Shown in pieces: positions 34,609-45,992 of a stretch of DNA of 64,000 bases. Every line of letters begins with the position of its first letter. Position 1 is the stretch's first letter. The notes beneath the pieces are model-generated. The model did not search any database and was not told the origin of the DNA. It saw nothing but the letters and a program-made list of their open reading frames with translations. The position numbers and the translations under genes are program-made. The stretch lies in assembly GCA_902806565.1 (NCBI GenBank), contig CADCXA010000065.1, forward strand, positions 124,001-188,000, read 5' to 3'. The DNA comes from Hypoxylon rubiginosum (lineage: Eukaryota; Ascomycota; Sordariomycetes; Xylariales; Hypoxylaceae).

Positions 34609-35342
34609 TTCAAAGGAAACATGGAGGGCTGTCAACTGGTGTCGAAATGAACCCCTGCTATGGGCACCTTATATCGTAGCTAGATGTCTGTTGCTATTAT
34701 GTTTGATAGCTGTGGATGGTCAACTCGATTACGCTCATATACATAAATCGAGATAAATTGCTATATCTCAACTAGTCGAATATCCAAAGTACCTACTTTG
34801 GAAAAATTTAGTTAGAAATAGACAAAAGAGCAGCTAAGAGCTCGAAGTCCCTTAACCCCTTTTGCCGGACATCGTTTCCATCTCACCGTCTCACGGACAA
34901 TACCTAGGAGCGGTTGCCCTTGTTTGACGTTCAACTACGAGCCTCACGCCAGTCTAGTGCGTTGCAGATTTCTTATTCCCTCGTCCTATATTAATATTAG
35001 AGGCTACTATTGGTCAATACTATTGCGTGCTCAAGTTTGCTTGCAACAGCTTCCTTTAACATTAGACCACAAACTATTAGGTTTGGGTTTCTAGATTATT
35101 CCTATCATCGAGTCGCGGCGCTCTTCGCAGCGGCCCGGTTGCTTGCGCAGCTTCTAACAATAGACTGAATTATTCCTCTCCCTCATCTCTCTACGTCTGC
35201 TTCCAATAAGTAGCGACATGGTATATCCGTCAAGAATTTCCCACCGTCTAGGTACATAAAATTTATTATACAACATATGCCCGCAATACATACAATGAGA
35301 AGATTTTACTTGTCACGCCGCCCCTTATCGAGGGATCGGCTA
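34609..35342. other. Convergent intergenic region
   Basis: The 3' flanks of MSH5 (+) and of the CFEM gene (-). Nothing coding beyond chance frames. Confidence 0.6.
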
Positions 35343-36155
35343 TCACCAGCCAAAGGCCATGGTCGCAGCAACGGCCAGCACAGCCGCCAGAAGGGAGGCC
35401 TTGCCGGTCGCGGCAGCGCTTTCACCAGCTGGGGCGCTATCGGCGGGGCTTCCGCCGGATGATGAGCCGCTTGTCGAGTCGTCGGAGTCGTCGGAGCCAC
35501 TGGTACCGCCGGTAGTAGTAGCGGCGGCAGCGGTAGAGGTAAACGTAGTAGACGCGAGCAGCAGCGACTCGGACGCGGTGTTTGCGCCGACCGCGGTCGT
35601 GCCCGACAGGATGACGCTCCCGAACGAGCTCGCCGTGACCTTGGCCGCGGCGGTGCCTGTAGACGTCGGCACAGGCGCGGTGGTGGACGCAGTCTCGTCG
35701 ACCTTGGTCGGCAGGCCGACACTCGCGATGGTCGTCGTGGAGCCGTCTCCCTTGGACCCTGCGGTAGGGCTGGCCTTGGCGGTGGACGTGACGGTAGAGC
35801 TCGGAGAATCGCCGTCGTCGTCTCCCGAACCAGTCGAGCCGGTGTCGAATCCCGCCTTGGATTCGGCCTCTTGGATGGCCTTCTCGGGGACGTCGCAGCT
35901 CGCCTTGATGGGGTCGATCAGGTCCCCGAACGTCGTGCTCTTCGAGCACCACTGGTTCATGCACACCACGACGTCCGACAGGAAGCTGCCGCTGGACTTC
36001 TCACACATGCAGTCGGTGTCGGTGGGCGGACAACCGCTCTGTCGCACGCAGCTCGTTATGCACGTGGGGAACTGTACGCCCTGGACCTGCTGGACGAGGG
36101 ACCCGCTGACGAGCGCGGCGTACAGGATGACCGAGTATTGCTGTTTCGCTAACAT
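35343..36155 (-). CDS. CFEM-domain GPI-anchored protein, 270 aa
   Basis: A single exon. A signal peptide covers about residues 1-26 (ILYAALVSGSLVQQVQG). The CFEM domain follows with its eight cysteines at C32, C36, C42, C49, C51, C65, C70 and C87. It includes GCPPTDTDCMC, where D46 sits where heme-binding CFEM proteins have their aspartate. A ~150-residue Ser/Thr/Ala-rich stalk leads to a GPI-type tail (small residues, then SLLAAVLAVAATMAFGW). CFEM proteins are wall or membrane proteins used in heme/iron capture, adhesion or host interaction; the specific role here is unknown. The antisense frame is also open over most of the length because of biased codons, but it has no family features. Confidence 0.92.
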   Translation of the reverse strand: MLAKQQYSVILYAALVSGSLVQQVQGVQFPTCITSCVRQSGCPPTDTDCMCEKSSGSFLSDVVVCMNQWCSKSTTFGDLIDPIKASCDVPEKAIQEAESKAGFDTGSTGSGDDDGDSPSSTVTSTAKASPTAGSKGDGSTTTIASVGLPTKVDETASTTAPVPTSTGTAAAKVTASSFGSVILSGTTAVGANTASESLLLASTTFTSTAAAATTTGGTSGSDDSDDSTSGSSSGGSPADSAPAGESAAATGKASLLAAVLAVAATMAFGW

Positions 36156-36857
36156 CTTGAATGCAAATGATGTAAGTTCGGAAAAAAAGGAGTGTTAAAA
36201 TTTTTTTTTTAAATATTAGAATGTCAAATATTTTGTAAAAACGAATGGCGGTTTAAAAATGAATGGTCAAGAAGGGAGATATAACACCTTCAAGCTTGAT
36301 ATAACAGATTCTCTATCAGAGATGGTTGACAAACTGCAGCGAGGGAACGAAAGAGCGCGGAGCTGAAGAAAGGAAAACATTTTATTCAACACTGGGGTGG
36401 ATCTCGCGTTGTATGTAAATGCTCGTCAACGGCAGCGGAGGCCGCAAACGAAGGGTAAGAGATTGCCGGGATGATGCTCCTGAACGTGGTGTATGTGTAT
36501 ATGAAACATAGCGGGCTAGGATGATGAGCGGTGCCAGAGGACAATCTTGGTCGGTTTTGGTGCATTCCCTAAGGCGATCTTTTAATTAGTCTGGTTGGCA
36601 GCGGGCCAATACGGCGTCGCAGACGTCAGAAGCTGCCCTTTTGGGGTCAGGTTTGATTGCGACGCCGAGCCCTGACCTGACAGGTGCCGTCCGTAGTTGG
36701 TTGGGATGGACGGTTTGGCTGAGCCACGAGTGGAGTTATAAGAGTAGATCTCTGGGGTAATCATCATTTTAATTTTCTCTTCTGTCTCTCAAGTGGACTT
36801 GGGGCTGCGGGTTAGGCTGCCTGGTGCCTGGCTGCTAGGAAGTTATTCAGGAGAAAT
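36156..36857. other. Upstream region of CFEM gene
   Basis: Promoter side of the CFEM gene and 3' flank of the acetyltransferase. A T9 run lies at 36201-36209. No gene seen. Confidence 0.55.
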
Positions 36858-37702
36858 TCATTCAGGAGAAACAGATGAGTCGACGTCAGGGCTATGATAA
36901 TACATGCAAAGTTCAGCAGCCGACGAGTTCTTTAGCTGGTTGAAAGATAATATTGGCCCCTCCGCGCCGGCCACGAAGCCACAGCTCTCGTAGAATGTAA
37001 TCGCGGCGTGATTTGTCGAATAGACGACGACGCTCAGCGCAAGCTGTTTGCCTTGCTGGTTCGCCTCGTTGATAGCTTGTTCTATCGCCGCCTTGACCAG
37101 TGCCTTTGCTACGCCCCGGCCTCGAGCCTCAGGCATCGTATAGACGCCTGTGATCTGATATGGTGCTGGTGAGGCCTCTCCATGAATATAGGGTTGATCG
37201 CCTCCATCCCTCATTTCGGCACTGGCCTGGGACGGATTGCTCACCGGCTCCACGTTTGGCAGCGGCCCAATTAATGACGTAGCGGATAGGACCCTTTTAT
37301 CACGGGGGCGCACGGCTACGAACGTCTTCGCGAGAGGGTTTTTAATGCGGCCGAGCCAGTCGGCGTCGGTGAAGTTGATTTCTCTCTCGTGGGTCGAACC
37401 GAATGCTGTTTTCGGTGTAAGTAGTCCGTATGGTTAGTTGTCAATTACATTTACATAATTGTAACCTCAGCAGATTACAAGTCGCGTAAGACGTGTAGCT
37501 AGCACGACTGTTGGGCAAACCTACCATCAGGATCCTGTTTCAAGGCGGCTAACCTAAAGGGCTTATAGCGGTCGAGATAAAATCGGCAGCCTTCTTCGTT
37601 TGCTAAGATGAGTTCGATCCCCCATTCAAGCCCGTCAGGAATTGTGGACATGTTTTCCGGCTTCTGGTTCGAGGGCGCAGCCTGCAAAAACGCCGTGTTC
37701 AT
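36858..37702 (-). CDS. GNAT-family N-acetyltransferase, 2 exons, 241 aa
   Basis: Exons are 37702-37525 and 37405-36858 (GATG|GTAGGT...AACAG|CATTC). GNAT enzymes transfer acetyl from acetyl-CoA to amines. Motif A is visible: YQITGVYTMPEARGRGVAKAL, whose R-G-R-G-V-A loop binds the CoA pyrophosphate. It is followed by ALSVVVYSTNHAAITFYESCGF, the usual motif B with Asn and the FYE/GF turn. The N-terminal half (RFYLDRYKPFRLAAL) begins the fold. The substrate cannot be told; the sequence resembles uncharacterised fungal GNATs rather than histone or ribosomal acetyltransferases. Start is the first ATG (MNTAFLQ); an alternative in-frame start (MSTIPDG) lies 17 codons on. Confidence 0.9.
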
Positions 37703-38488
37703 AACAGAAGATGGATGATTGGTTTAACTACGCCTCAGAGGACTTGGTGGCTGTCGTATCTGGCCGCTACCTAGGTACTCACTTTCCACGATGGCGGTGT
37801 ATACAAACTGTGTAAGATAATCAATGGATATTGTCCGAGACAACAACCTGATCTTATCGTTTATATGCTGCTTCTCGAGGTCCGATGTGAGTCACTACCT
37901 GACTCTTTTTATATTAGAAGTTATACATGTAGGTAGGCACATGAGGTAGGTACCAGGTATACATCTCGTATGCACGTTGTAGCTGAAACCTTTTTACTTT
38001 TTACCTTTTCAGGTTACTCAAGCGGTTATGTATGGTTCTACTGCAGCCTTTACTGCAGCTAACAGGTAGGTTTCTCCAAGCCGCAGCCCAACGAATCCAG
38101 GCGAACGGTCACCTAAAAAAAACTAAACTTCATGGGACTATCCGCTGTGGCCACCCGCCAGCCCGCCCCCAGGTCTCTTCTATCTAAGGTTCACTCGTAG
38201 CCAGTAGGATCCTTCTATTTTTCTTCTCCCCCCCACCTATTCCGACATGTCACCTGCATCTTCCGCTCGTGGTCGTCTGCTCCCTGCATGTGAGTGTCTA
38301 TTTATGTCAGCCGCTGGAAAGCTCATGGTTGTTTAAGTCGGTATTGTAGCCTCGTCCTATTTTTTCCTTCTTTTCTATCATGCGACCATCTATATATCTA
38401 TTTCCGATGCGTTGGCGTCTATTCTATATATTTCCTTCTACTTAGGAATACCGGTTTTGTCTTCATTTCAAGTTGCTAGCCTACCGTC
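37703..38488. other. Divergent intergenic region, GNAT/CorA-like
   Basis: Includes CTACCTAGGTACT (37767-37779) and ATGTAGGTAGGCACATGAGGTAGGTACC-type stretches (split across 37926-37954), and CT-rich leader sequence before 38489. No gene seen. Confidence 0.55.
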
Positions 38489-40533
38489 ATGTCGTCGTCT
38501 ACCGATGTCCCTCCTCCTGATGCGTTCGCAACCGCCTTCCAAGACTTCGATCTAGAGGAGGTTTTCAAGAGAGCCGAAGCTCATGTAGAACACGAGGACA
38601 GCAAGAACTTTGTTGTGGAATTCGGGCTTGAAAGGGCGCAAATTGCCTTTAATCTTGGCTTCGACGAAGTCAGGGAACTCCTCGACCAGGACCCGGATGA
38701 TCAGAAAGACTACCCTATCCGATGGATGTATGTTGTAGCTTACAGATAGAATCTGCGACGTCCTCCATGGTCTAACTGAATGCGCAGAAATATCTGGGAT
38801 CCCAGTATCCAGAGGGAGGTCATGGATGCTATTGGCGATAGATATGGGTTCTCGCCGAGGCTACTCCGTCTGATGACTACCTCAAAATCCCCGCAGGATG
38901 AAGCACGGCGGCACAGGGAAAGAAAGAGAGTCGCCATACGCCATCAACGAACCCCCAAGGACTTAGAGAAGGGCGCCGGCGGGAATGGCAGCTTTCAGAT
39001 GAAGCCCCTTGCCCCTGTAGAGGTTAACGATAATCTGGCTCTATATCTACAAGTCAAGGATACCGTCAACTACTTCTCTACGGATCAGACTCGAAAAGGC
39101 TCGCTCTATCTTAAATAGCTACCTGGTGTCCTAATGCTGATATGACTAAATAGCCTTCGTCATCGGAGCAAATTGGGTTCATAGACGACCTAAGCCGGAA
39201 CGTAAACTCCCTCACCGAACCAGTATAATGCCGCCCAAACATTGGCAGTGGCTGGCACTATGTAATGACCGTATGTCCTACATAGCCTTTACTCGTTACT
39301 GCGGACATTGTTGGTTGCTGACGTCCTCGTTAGATACCGTTCTGTCGATTCATGAGAGACCATCGTTCGAAACGGTACCGGAGAAGGAGGACAAGCAGGA
39401 TTGGCATATTCAGGAGTTCAAGTTCATGAGAGCTCACACCTTAGCCGTCTTACTCCAGTTATCCGCCAGAGGGTTCGAGCTTTATAAAAACAACCCGCTT
39501 GCTCAAAGCTCTATTCGACAGTCATTGAGAAAGTTGCCCTCAACACAGCCAGAGATAAGCCGGCACCAATCAGGCGTGTCCTTTTTCAACAACAGCGAAA
39601 CAGGGTCTTTGGCCGACGAAGGGACTAGTAACCTCTTTTACTACTTGTTTGAAGACTACGTCGCGGCCGGCCCTCTCAAGGCTGCCGAACAGGAACTGGA
39701 AGAGATGGTAAGCTGATCAGCTCATGATATCAACACGACTTTGCTAACCAGTGCTGTGCAGACCCATAAAATTCTATCTAGCACGGTAAGTTAGAGACCA
39801 CCAAAGATGTGTGCGGCAGTTGCTAAGTGATGCAGCGTCGTAAGAAGGTGTCCAAGAGTTTCGAGATCATACCCACGTTACATTACCTCAGCAAGGATCT
39901 TCGAGAGTTCAAGCACCTATTCGAGAATTACAAGAACCTCATCAGCAAGATCATAGCGGTCGGGAAACCAGATTCGCAGCTGACCAGTCACTTCGACTAC
40001 AAAGTGTCCTTGTCAAACTCAGCTCTGAGCCGTTTTGATAGGTTAGGGGATCGGCTTCAGTATCTCATGCTGAATACCATCGAAGGGTACCTAGAGGAGA
40101 TTGGGGCCTTGTCGACTACAGTGGGTACTGATGGTCGGTTATCTTTGGAGCAGCGCAGCTAAGTCGTGCACAGTACTTTAACCTAACGCAGCAGAAGGAC
40201 TCGCAGGCCACGGCGAGGCTCACGAGAAGTGCGACGTTGTTAGCTAAGCTCAGCGTCTTCTTCCTGCCGATCAGTTTCATGACGAGCTACTTTTCGGTGC
40301 AGATCGAGGACCTGTATCTCTATTGGCACGGCACAACGTATTGGTACGCGTTTGCGGTGATAGCGAGCGTGTCGTTTGTGAGTTTGTTCTTCTTCAGCAG
40401 AATCCTCGTATTCTTTATCGACATATTGGAGGATTGGTCGGCTAGGTTAGGAGATTGGAGTGGAGCGCGCTATCGAAATGCTCGAAGTTTCCTGGGATTC
40501 AAAGTGACGGACGGCGACGAAGATGATTCGTGA
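38489..40533 (+). CDS. CorA-like membrane protein, 7 exons, 569 aa
   Basis: Exons are 38489-38727, 38788-39098, 39154-39270, 39334-39707, 39762-39785 (24 nt), 39836-40120 and 40174-40533. A large soluble N-terminal part (STDQTRKAFVIGANWVHRRP, LSIHERPSFETVP) leads to a long helical region, and two membrane segments close the protein (AKLSVFFLPISFMTSYF and YWYAFAVIASVSFVSLFFFSRILVFF). This is the CorA Mg2+ transporter layout. The GMN filter that normally follows the first helix is not present: the loop reads YFSVQIEDLYLYW. So Mg2+ transport is doubtful, as in many fungal CorA-like proteins. Intron 2 needs a GC donor (AAAAG|GCTCGC); no GT donor gives the right phase. The last exon continues as a basic/acidic cytosolic tail ending GDEDDS. 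Confidence 0.85.
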
Positions 40534-40622
40534 GATGGCAATCAAACATCTTGCTATAATATGTATTACAATATCGGGTCGGATATAACGCTGCAAATAT
40601 GGTTCTAGGAGTTAGGCAAGTG

Positions 40623-40661
40623 ATAGGTATAGGTATAGGTATAGGTACAGGTATAGGTGGC
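40623..40661. repeat. GGTATA hexamer array
   Basis: Six copies of (A)GGTAT(A/C), one with a C substitution, 90 bp downstream of the CorA-like stop codon. Confidence 0.85.
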
Positions 40662-40790
40662 GTTACTATGTAGAAGGACGTGTAAGCGGGTTAGGTGAGA
40701 TATGTACGTAGGGTTACATATGAGCTATATCCCTTACAGGATTGGACCAAGGTACCGGATATAAGATGCATCACAATCCAATTGTCTGGA

Positions 40791-40834
40791 CCTGAACCTG
40801 AACCTGAACCTGAACCTGAACCTGAACCTGAACC
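40791..40834. repeat. CCTGAA hexamer array
   Basis: Seven perfect head-to-tail CCTGAA units. The unit read on the other strand is TTCAGG, a telomere-like hexamer in composition but not the fungal TTAGGG. Confidence 0.9.
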
Positions 40835-41787
40835 TCGATTCTTGTTGATTGTTTTATTCAGATCTAGATTAAGAAACCGACCTAGTACCTACATGTAGGT
40901 AGTATAAGAATATATAAGACTTACTATGTGGCTGGCCGATACTAGCCGGCAAAAACCAAGGGTTATGGCTTAAATTAGCAGGTTATCCAGTATGTAGTAT
41001 CTAATCACATGCCTCTATTTTAATTATCGTAGACTAAGAGGGGCAATTGATCTCGTGACTCGCTAGTATTTTAAGAGGTACGTTGATTCTACCTTCTCTG
41101 TTTCTTTCTGTATATGTTATTATTTATTTATCAACCCTTCCTTTTGCTATCAAGCCTTGTTTATATTGTACTCCTGTGAGAAACAGTTATTCGAAATAAG
41201 GTCGACCTACCTATATGTACATATGTATGTAGGTTACCTAAAATATCTGCACCTTCATGTACCTAGCATGTAGTAGCTCCCCCCAAATATCAAAGTGGGC
41301 TGCAGCTACCCCTGTTATCCCCTGGTTCTAGTCCAATCCATTTAGTTGGTCCCTGACCGCTGAAGACCGCTGAAAGCCACTGCCGCTAACCGACTACGTA
41401 ACCTGAATTCAAAATTGATCAACTTCCTTTGCGTTTCTCACTACCTAGTAACTACCTACACACCCTCCTCCTAATCCCTGGACAATAATGACGTTTCGCC
41501 TCGTTGCCCATTCTACATAACGCGTATGTAAGATCGATCACTTAAACTCTCCCGACTACTGGGACGTCTTTCTGTCTCTTTAGCATTTCGTCATCTATAA
41601 TATTATTTGCGACGCATTCGCAACCTACCTACCTACCTACATATACTCTCCACACGTACCTTTGGCGGTGAATCTCTATCCGGCAATCCACAAGAAAAGG
41701 AAATCCTCCCAATTTACGACCGGAACTCCTATGACCCTACGCTATCTTCCCAAAGCCGACTAGGGATCTATCAACCACTCAGACGAT

Positions 41788-43130
41788 ATGCCTTCGCATA
41801 ACTCCAACGGGGACTCCAACGGAGTTGCCAACGGCCTTGGCCATCTACGACACATCCCACTCTCCTACGACAGCGAGCACGCCGATTCCTCAGCCCGTCA
41901 ACTCATTCTCGCCCTGCGCCCCGAATGGTCAAGTCACGATTCCAACATTGAGTTCATACCATTCAAAGACGGCATCACAAACACCCTATTGAAGGCTATC
42001 AATAAGAAAGACGGTCTCTCCGAAGACGAGATCGATAAGGAAGCCATTCTGCTGCGAGCGTATGGCCATGGGACCGATGTGCTCATAGATCGACACCGCG
42101 AAACCCAGAACCACGAGTTGCTCATGAAATGTGGCCTCGCCCCCGAACTGTTGGCTCGCTTCGACAATGGCATGATATATCGCTTTATCCGAGGCACTGT
42201 CACCCAACCCGCCGACCTGAGGACGTCGCCGGTATACCTAGCTGTTGCGAAGCGGTTAGCCCAGTGGCATGCCACCGTGCCCTGTATATACGAGACCCAG
42301 GCGAAAGCAAGTGGTGTGAATGGTTCTGTCCACAGTCCCTCCAAGGCAGCTATTGAACACGTCGCACCGGGAAAGCCCTCTCCCAACGTATGGACGGTCA
42401 TGCAGAAGTGGATCTTGGCCCTGCCTACCAAGACGGAGGCTCAGCGTCAAAGACAGACAGACCTTCAGCGTGAGCTTATTAAGCTCGTCGAAGAGCTTAG
42501 CCAGCGGCCTGGACTGGGCGATAATGGTGTAAGTAGCCCTACAATCCAAACCCAAAAATTGTTCGATGTGCTAATTCCGATTGTTTTAAGCTCGTCTTTG
42601 CGCATTGTGACCTCCTGAGTGGAAACGTCATTATTGAGCCTCAAGAATCCAGTGAATCCAGTGGTGCCACCCAGCAGGATATTCGCCAGAAGTCTGTCAG
42701 CTTTATAGATTACGAGTACGCCACACCTTCACCTGCGGCGTTTGATCTAGCCAATCACTTTGCGGAATGGGGTGGTTTCGACTGCGACTTCACCGTGTTA
42801 CCGACTCGTGCACAGCGATTGGAGTTTATCAGAGAATACATCCACACCTACTTCAGCTTACTGCCTCAGAAGCCTGGCAATATAGACGAGGAAGCCGAAA
42901 CGATGAAACTGCTATCTGAAGTAGACATATTCCGTGGTGTGCCTGGGTTCTACTGGGGCATCTGGGCCTTGATCCAGGCCACCATCTCGCAAATCGATTT
43001 CGACTATGCTGAATATGCCGAGATCAGACTAGGAGAGTATTACGGGTGGAGAGAAGCCACGAAAAGTACCGGCAAACCCATAGACAAAGACTTGTCCATA
43101 CGGGAAAAGAGGTGGGCACAACCGGAATAG
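41788..43130 (+). CDS. EKI1: Ethanolamine/choline kinase, 2 exons, 426 aa
   Basis: Exons are 41788-42528 and 42591-43130 (AATGGT|GTAAGT...TTTTAAG|CTC). The enzyme phosphorylates ethanolamine (and perhaps choline) with ATP, the first step of the CDP-ethanolamine route to phosphatidylethanolamine in the cytosol. Visible: the ATP-binding region FKDGITNTLLKA with LLRAYGHGTDVLIDR; the catalytic Brenner motif HCDLLSGN (H252, D254, N259); and the metal-binding FIDYEYATPSPAAFDLANHF (D287). The last part carries GFYWGIWALIQATISQIDFDYAEYAE, conserved in the family. KAINK and RHRETQNHELLMKCGLAP favour ethanolamine kinase over choline kinase, but dual activity is possible. Length is normal. Confidence 0.93.
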
Positions 43131-44639
43131 ACGTGGCTTTTTAAAAGGGGGGAACAAGTATGGAGTTCCGCATCGGCATTTTGATAGATAGACCAATATA
43201 AAGCATGTTTTGGGAGGACTATGGCCTAGGTACACGGGAAATACGCTGGCGATCACACAACGGCATTCCCATAATACTCAACACTAACGGCATGGTGTTC
43301 TCGGGGCATAAAATAATGTACACAGAGACGATACACTATAGAGAGCGTTGATTAAAACTTGTACTCGATAGGTTTCCCGCCAGGTACTTTTGTTCCTTTC
43401 TATTTCATTTAGATAGGTACTTTAGGAACGAATGCCTACTAGCAGTAACACCTGTCTCATGTAGAATGCTTTACAACCCGGCACGTTCTTTATGGTGGTA
43501 TTGGTAATACGTAAGTCGGGTCGTAGGCTTGGTACCGGATGGGCTGGAGATGGCAAGTTTGTCTTCCTAAGAGGTAGCCGTAGAAGAAAGCCTGTCACTG
43601 TCATTATATTTGCCTGCTTCCGGGCTATGATGAGGTTTGTTCGTCGCACCTTACACGACTGGTGCTTCCATAAAGGTACACCCTCCTTATACCGGCCCAT
43701 ATTTGATGTCCCAAGTAAGACGAAGACATTCAGGGGATATACTGGGGAGACGAAGGGGGTTAAATCTTCAGCAGGCCGACTTATTTTAGGACATTGTCGA
43801 CCGGTGGTCATATATATATATATCATGCCTTGGCAAAAAAGGTCGGTCACGAGTCTGACTCCTTGTCTCGAGCTTTTCCCTGTCATTCTTCGTGAGATAC
43901 AATTACCTTATATTACCTATAGAGCTTGTTTTCCTCCACCCACGTATTTTATGAGCCACTTCTAGTGTACACGCATGCCTACCCAGCTAGTAACATGATG
44001 GGCTAGATTCGTGAATTTATTCTCCCTTTAGGTTTAATCGCGAATGGACCAGTCTTGGGTACTTGAGAATCTGTTTGGCCTGTGCCCCAGCAAACCTCGG
44101 TGTCCCAGGAGGGTTATCATTACGTGGCTGTCCACGTTTGATTTTGGCCATACCGAATAGTTACATGGCAAATCCCGTTACTGCATGGCCGGTCACAATC
44201 TAAATAACCCCTGATTACCTACCTAGGACAGGATCCATCTTCGGAGCTGATCTAGGCATTCGTGGGCTCTCGGTAAGTGGAGGCTTATGCCAGTGAAAAG
44301 GGTTAATAGCGATATGGATGCTTGTTGATGGTGTTTAAGCCTCACAACCTAGGTACCTACCCAAGCTACTTTACGATGCAAGATGTTTTGCCGGCAAGGG
44401 TCATGCAAATACTAAAATTTCCGTATGCGCCGAAGGAATCGCGAAAGCGCTTGAGGTGCTAGGTACAGCATCCTTATCGAGCGACATGCCAAACCGACCG
44501 AAGTGACTTCGTCTTAGACTGGTACCTAGCAGCAGAATTGACGAAACTAACTGTCTTTACAACATCCTACGCCTCTAACTCCTTTAGGTGACATATCCCG
44601 TAACACTGGCTAGGCGTCCAGAGCAATCAACTATAAACG

Positions 44640-44975
44640 CTAATTGGCTCTTCCTTCTCCCGAGTCTAATATCATGCTTTGTATTTGGTGTTCAGAGGAC
44701 AAGCTCGCAACTACATCGGAGTTTAGAAGTCTTAGCAGGTCATTCTTAGAAGTAGCTGTCCGTCCGAGCACTGCTCTAAGCTGGGGGGTAGCGACTTGGG
44801 GATGCTCTGGGAACGTCTTTAAAGCCTGGGACACGCTGTCGTAGCTTGCATCCGCGCTACTAAACTGCGCCCCCAACCCCTGGAGTGGTAGTAGTTGCTG
44901 TTGCTGCTGATGGTCCTCTCTGAGCGGTGGTGCCTGGGTTATACCACGTGGACGCCGAGGGCGATGGCGTGTCAT
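44640..44975 (-). CDS. Weak ORF, hypothetical, 111 aa
   Basis: From ATG at 44975 (MTRHRPRRPRG). It has a short polyglutamine run (HQQQQQLL), then SQALKTFPEHPQ and LGRTATSKNDLLRLLNSDVV. Composition is protein-like, but I know no relative, and no splice evidence supports an upstream exon. It lies alone in the gene desert. Confidence 0.28.
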   Translation of the reverse strand: MTRHRPRRPRGITQAPPLREDHQQQQQLLPLQGLGAQFSSADASYDSVSQALKTFPEHPQVATPQLRAVLGRTATSKNDLLRLLNSDVVASLSSEHQIQSMILDSGEGRAN

Positions 44976-45961
44976 GATTGTCTGTCTCGTAGATGACACG
45001 CTCTCTAATTTGGTATAGGCCTAGAGTTGTATGTACTGGAACCGCATGTGATAAAGGAATCGGTTGGTTGGCACGAATATTCAGTGCCGTGGTGAAAAGG
45101 GGGAACCGGTCCACATATTAATATCTTTCGGAGTGTGTTTCTATGGTTGCATATAGACGGTGGCGTGTTATTGACCTGTAATGAGAAACATATAAGCCAA
45201 ATAGTTGTATATAAGATGGGATTTAGTTTGTAACAATGATGTTTAATGAGAAAAGGATAACTATGCCTAGTAAGAAGACTTGCAGAACAGCTGCCTACCT
45301 AGCTTGTTACAATAACGATATGTCGAATCACGGGAAGTAGATAAGGTAAATAGCAGGGCTGCAAGGTCATATATGATATATGCTCTTAGTTGCCGAGTGA
45401 AAAGACTTGGGTAAGTCGGGACAAGGAGTAGCACAGCAATAGAGCAACGAAGGAAAATATGGAGTAGAGGGATGAGGTAACAACTCATATTATAGAACCT
45501 AGAAGCTGAGTTAGGAGCCGCTTGAAAATTTTGCTTCCCACCCATAGTAGCAACAGCATCGCATGTGAATCCTCAACTACCTACCTTCTAAGTAGAGAGA
45601 AAAGGGGCTCGGAGGTATGTCCGTTAGCAATGGCTTGAACTCCTGCCAGTAATACAGCACCATCTCAAAAAAAAAATACTGGTTAGCTTCGTCATTTGTG
45701 ATAGAACTAGACAGTGGATTTGCTGTCTGCTTTTGCTAGCTCACTCGCACACCATATGCTCTTCGAGTCTACGTTTCTACGTGTAGGTCGACGAGGTCAC
45801 CTATCACATAAGCTACTTGGACATGTAGACGCGTAAGTTCGCGGGCATACCATCACCAGATTATTACCATCGTTAGCAAGCATATACTGGATGAGTGGCT
45901 TGTTGTCGTGCAGGAAACCGAGATATTTCTTGGATATTGTTCGCGAGGTTGGGGGCCAGCT

Positions 45962-45992
45962 GAGGCCGCTGAGGCCGCTGAGGCCGCTGAGG
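45962..45992. repeat. 9-bp GC-rich tandem repeat
   Basis: Three copies of GAGGCCGCT in tandem within the gene desert. Confidence 0.85.

Larger units (their letters stand above)
40534..41787. other. Intergenic with hexanucleotide arrays
   Basis: Contains the two hexamer arrays listed separately and TACATGTAGGTA palindromes (40890-40901 and 41216-41236). It also holds the CT-rich leader of the kinase gene with ACCTACCTACCTAC (41621-41641). No gene seen. Confidence 0.55.

Noticed and set aside
35359..36198. 279-codon + strand frame
   Set aside because: Antisense to the CFEM gene, whose signal peptide, eight cysteines and GPI tail are clear. The antisense frame mirrors Ser/Thr/Ala codons.
43422..43965. 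Overlapping frames of 154 (-) and 157 (+) codons
   Set aside because: Open on both strands with no family signal, no supported splicing and a low-complexity IYIYI stretch.
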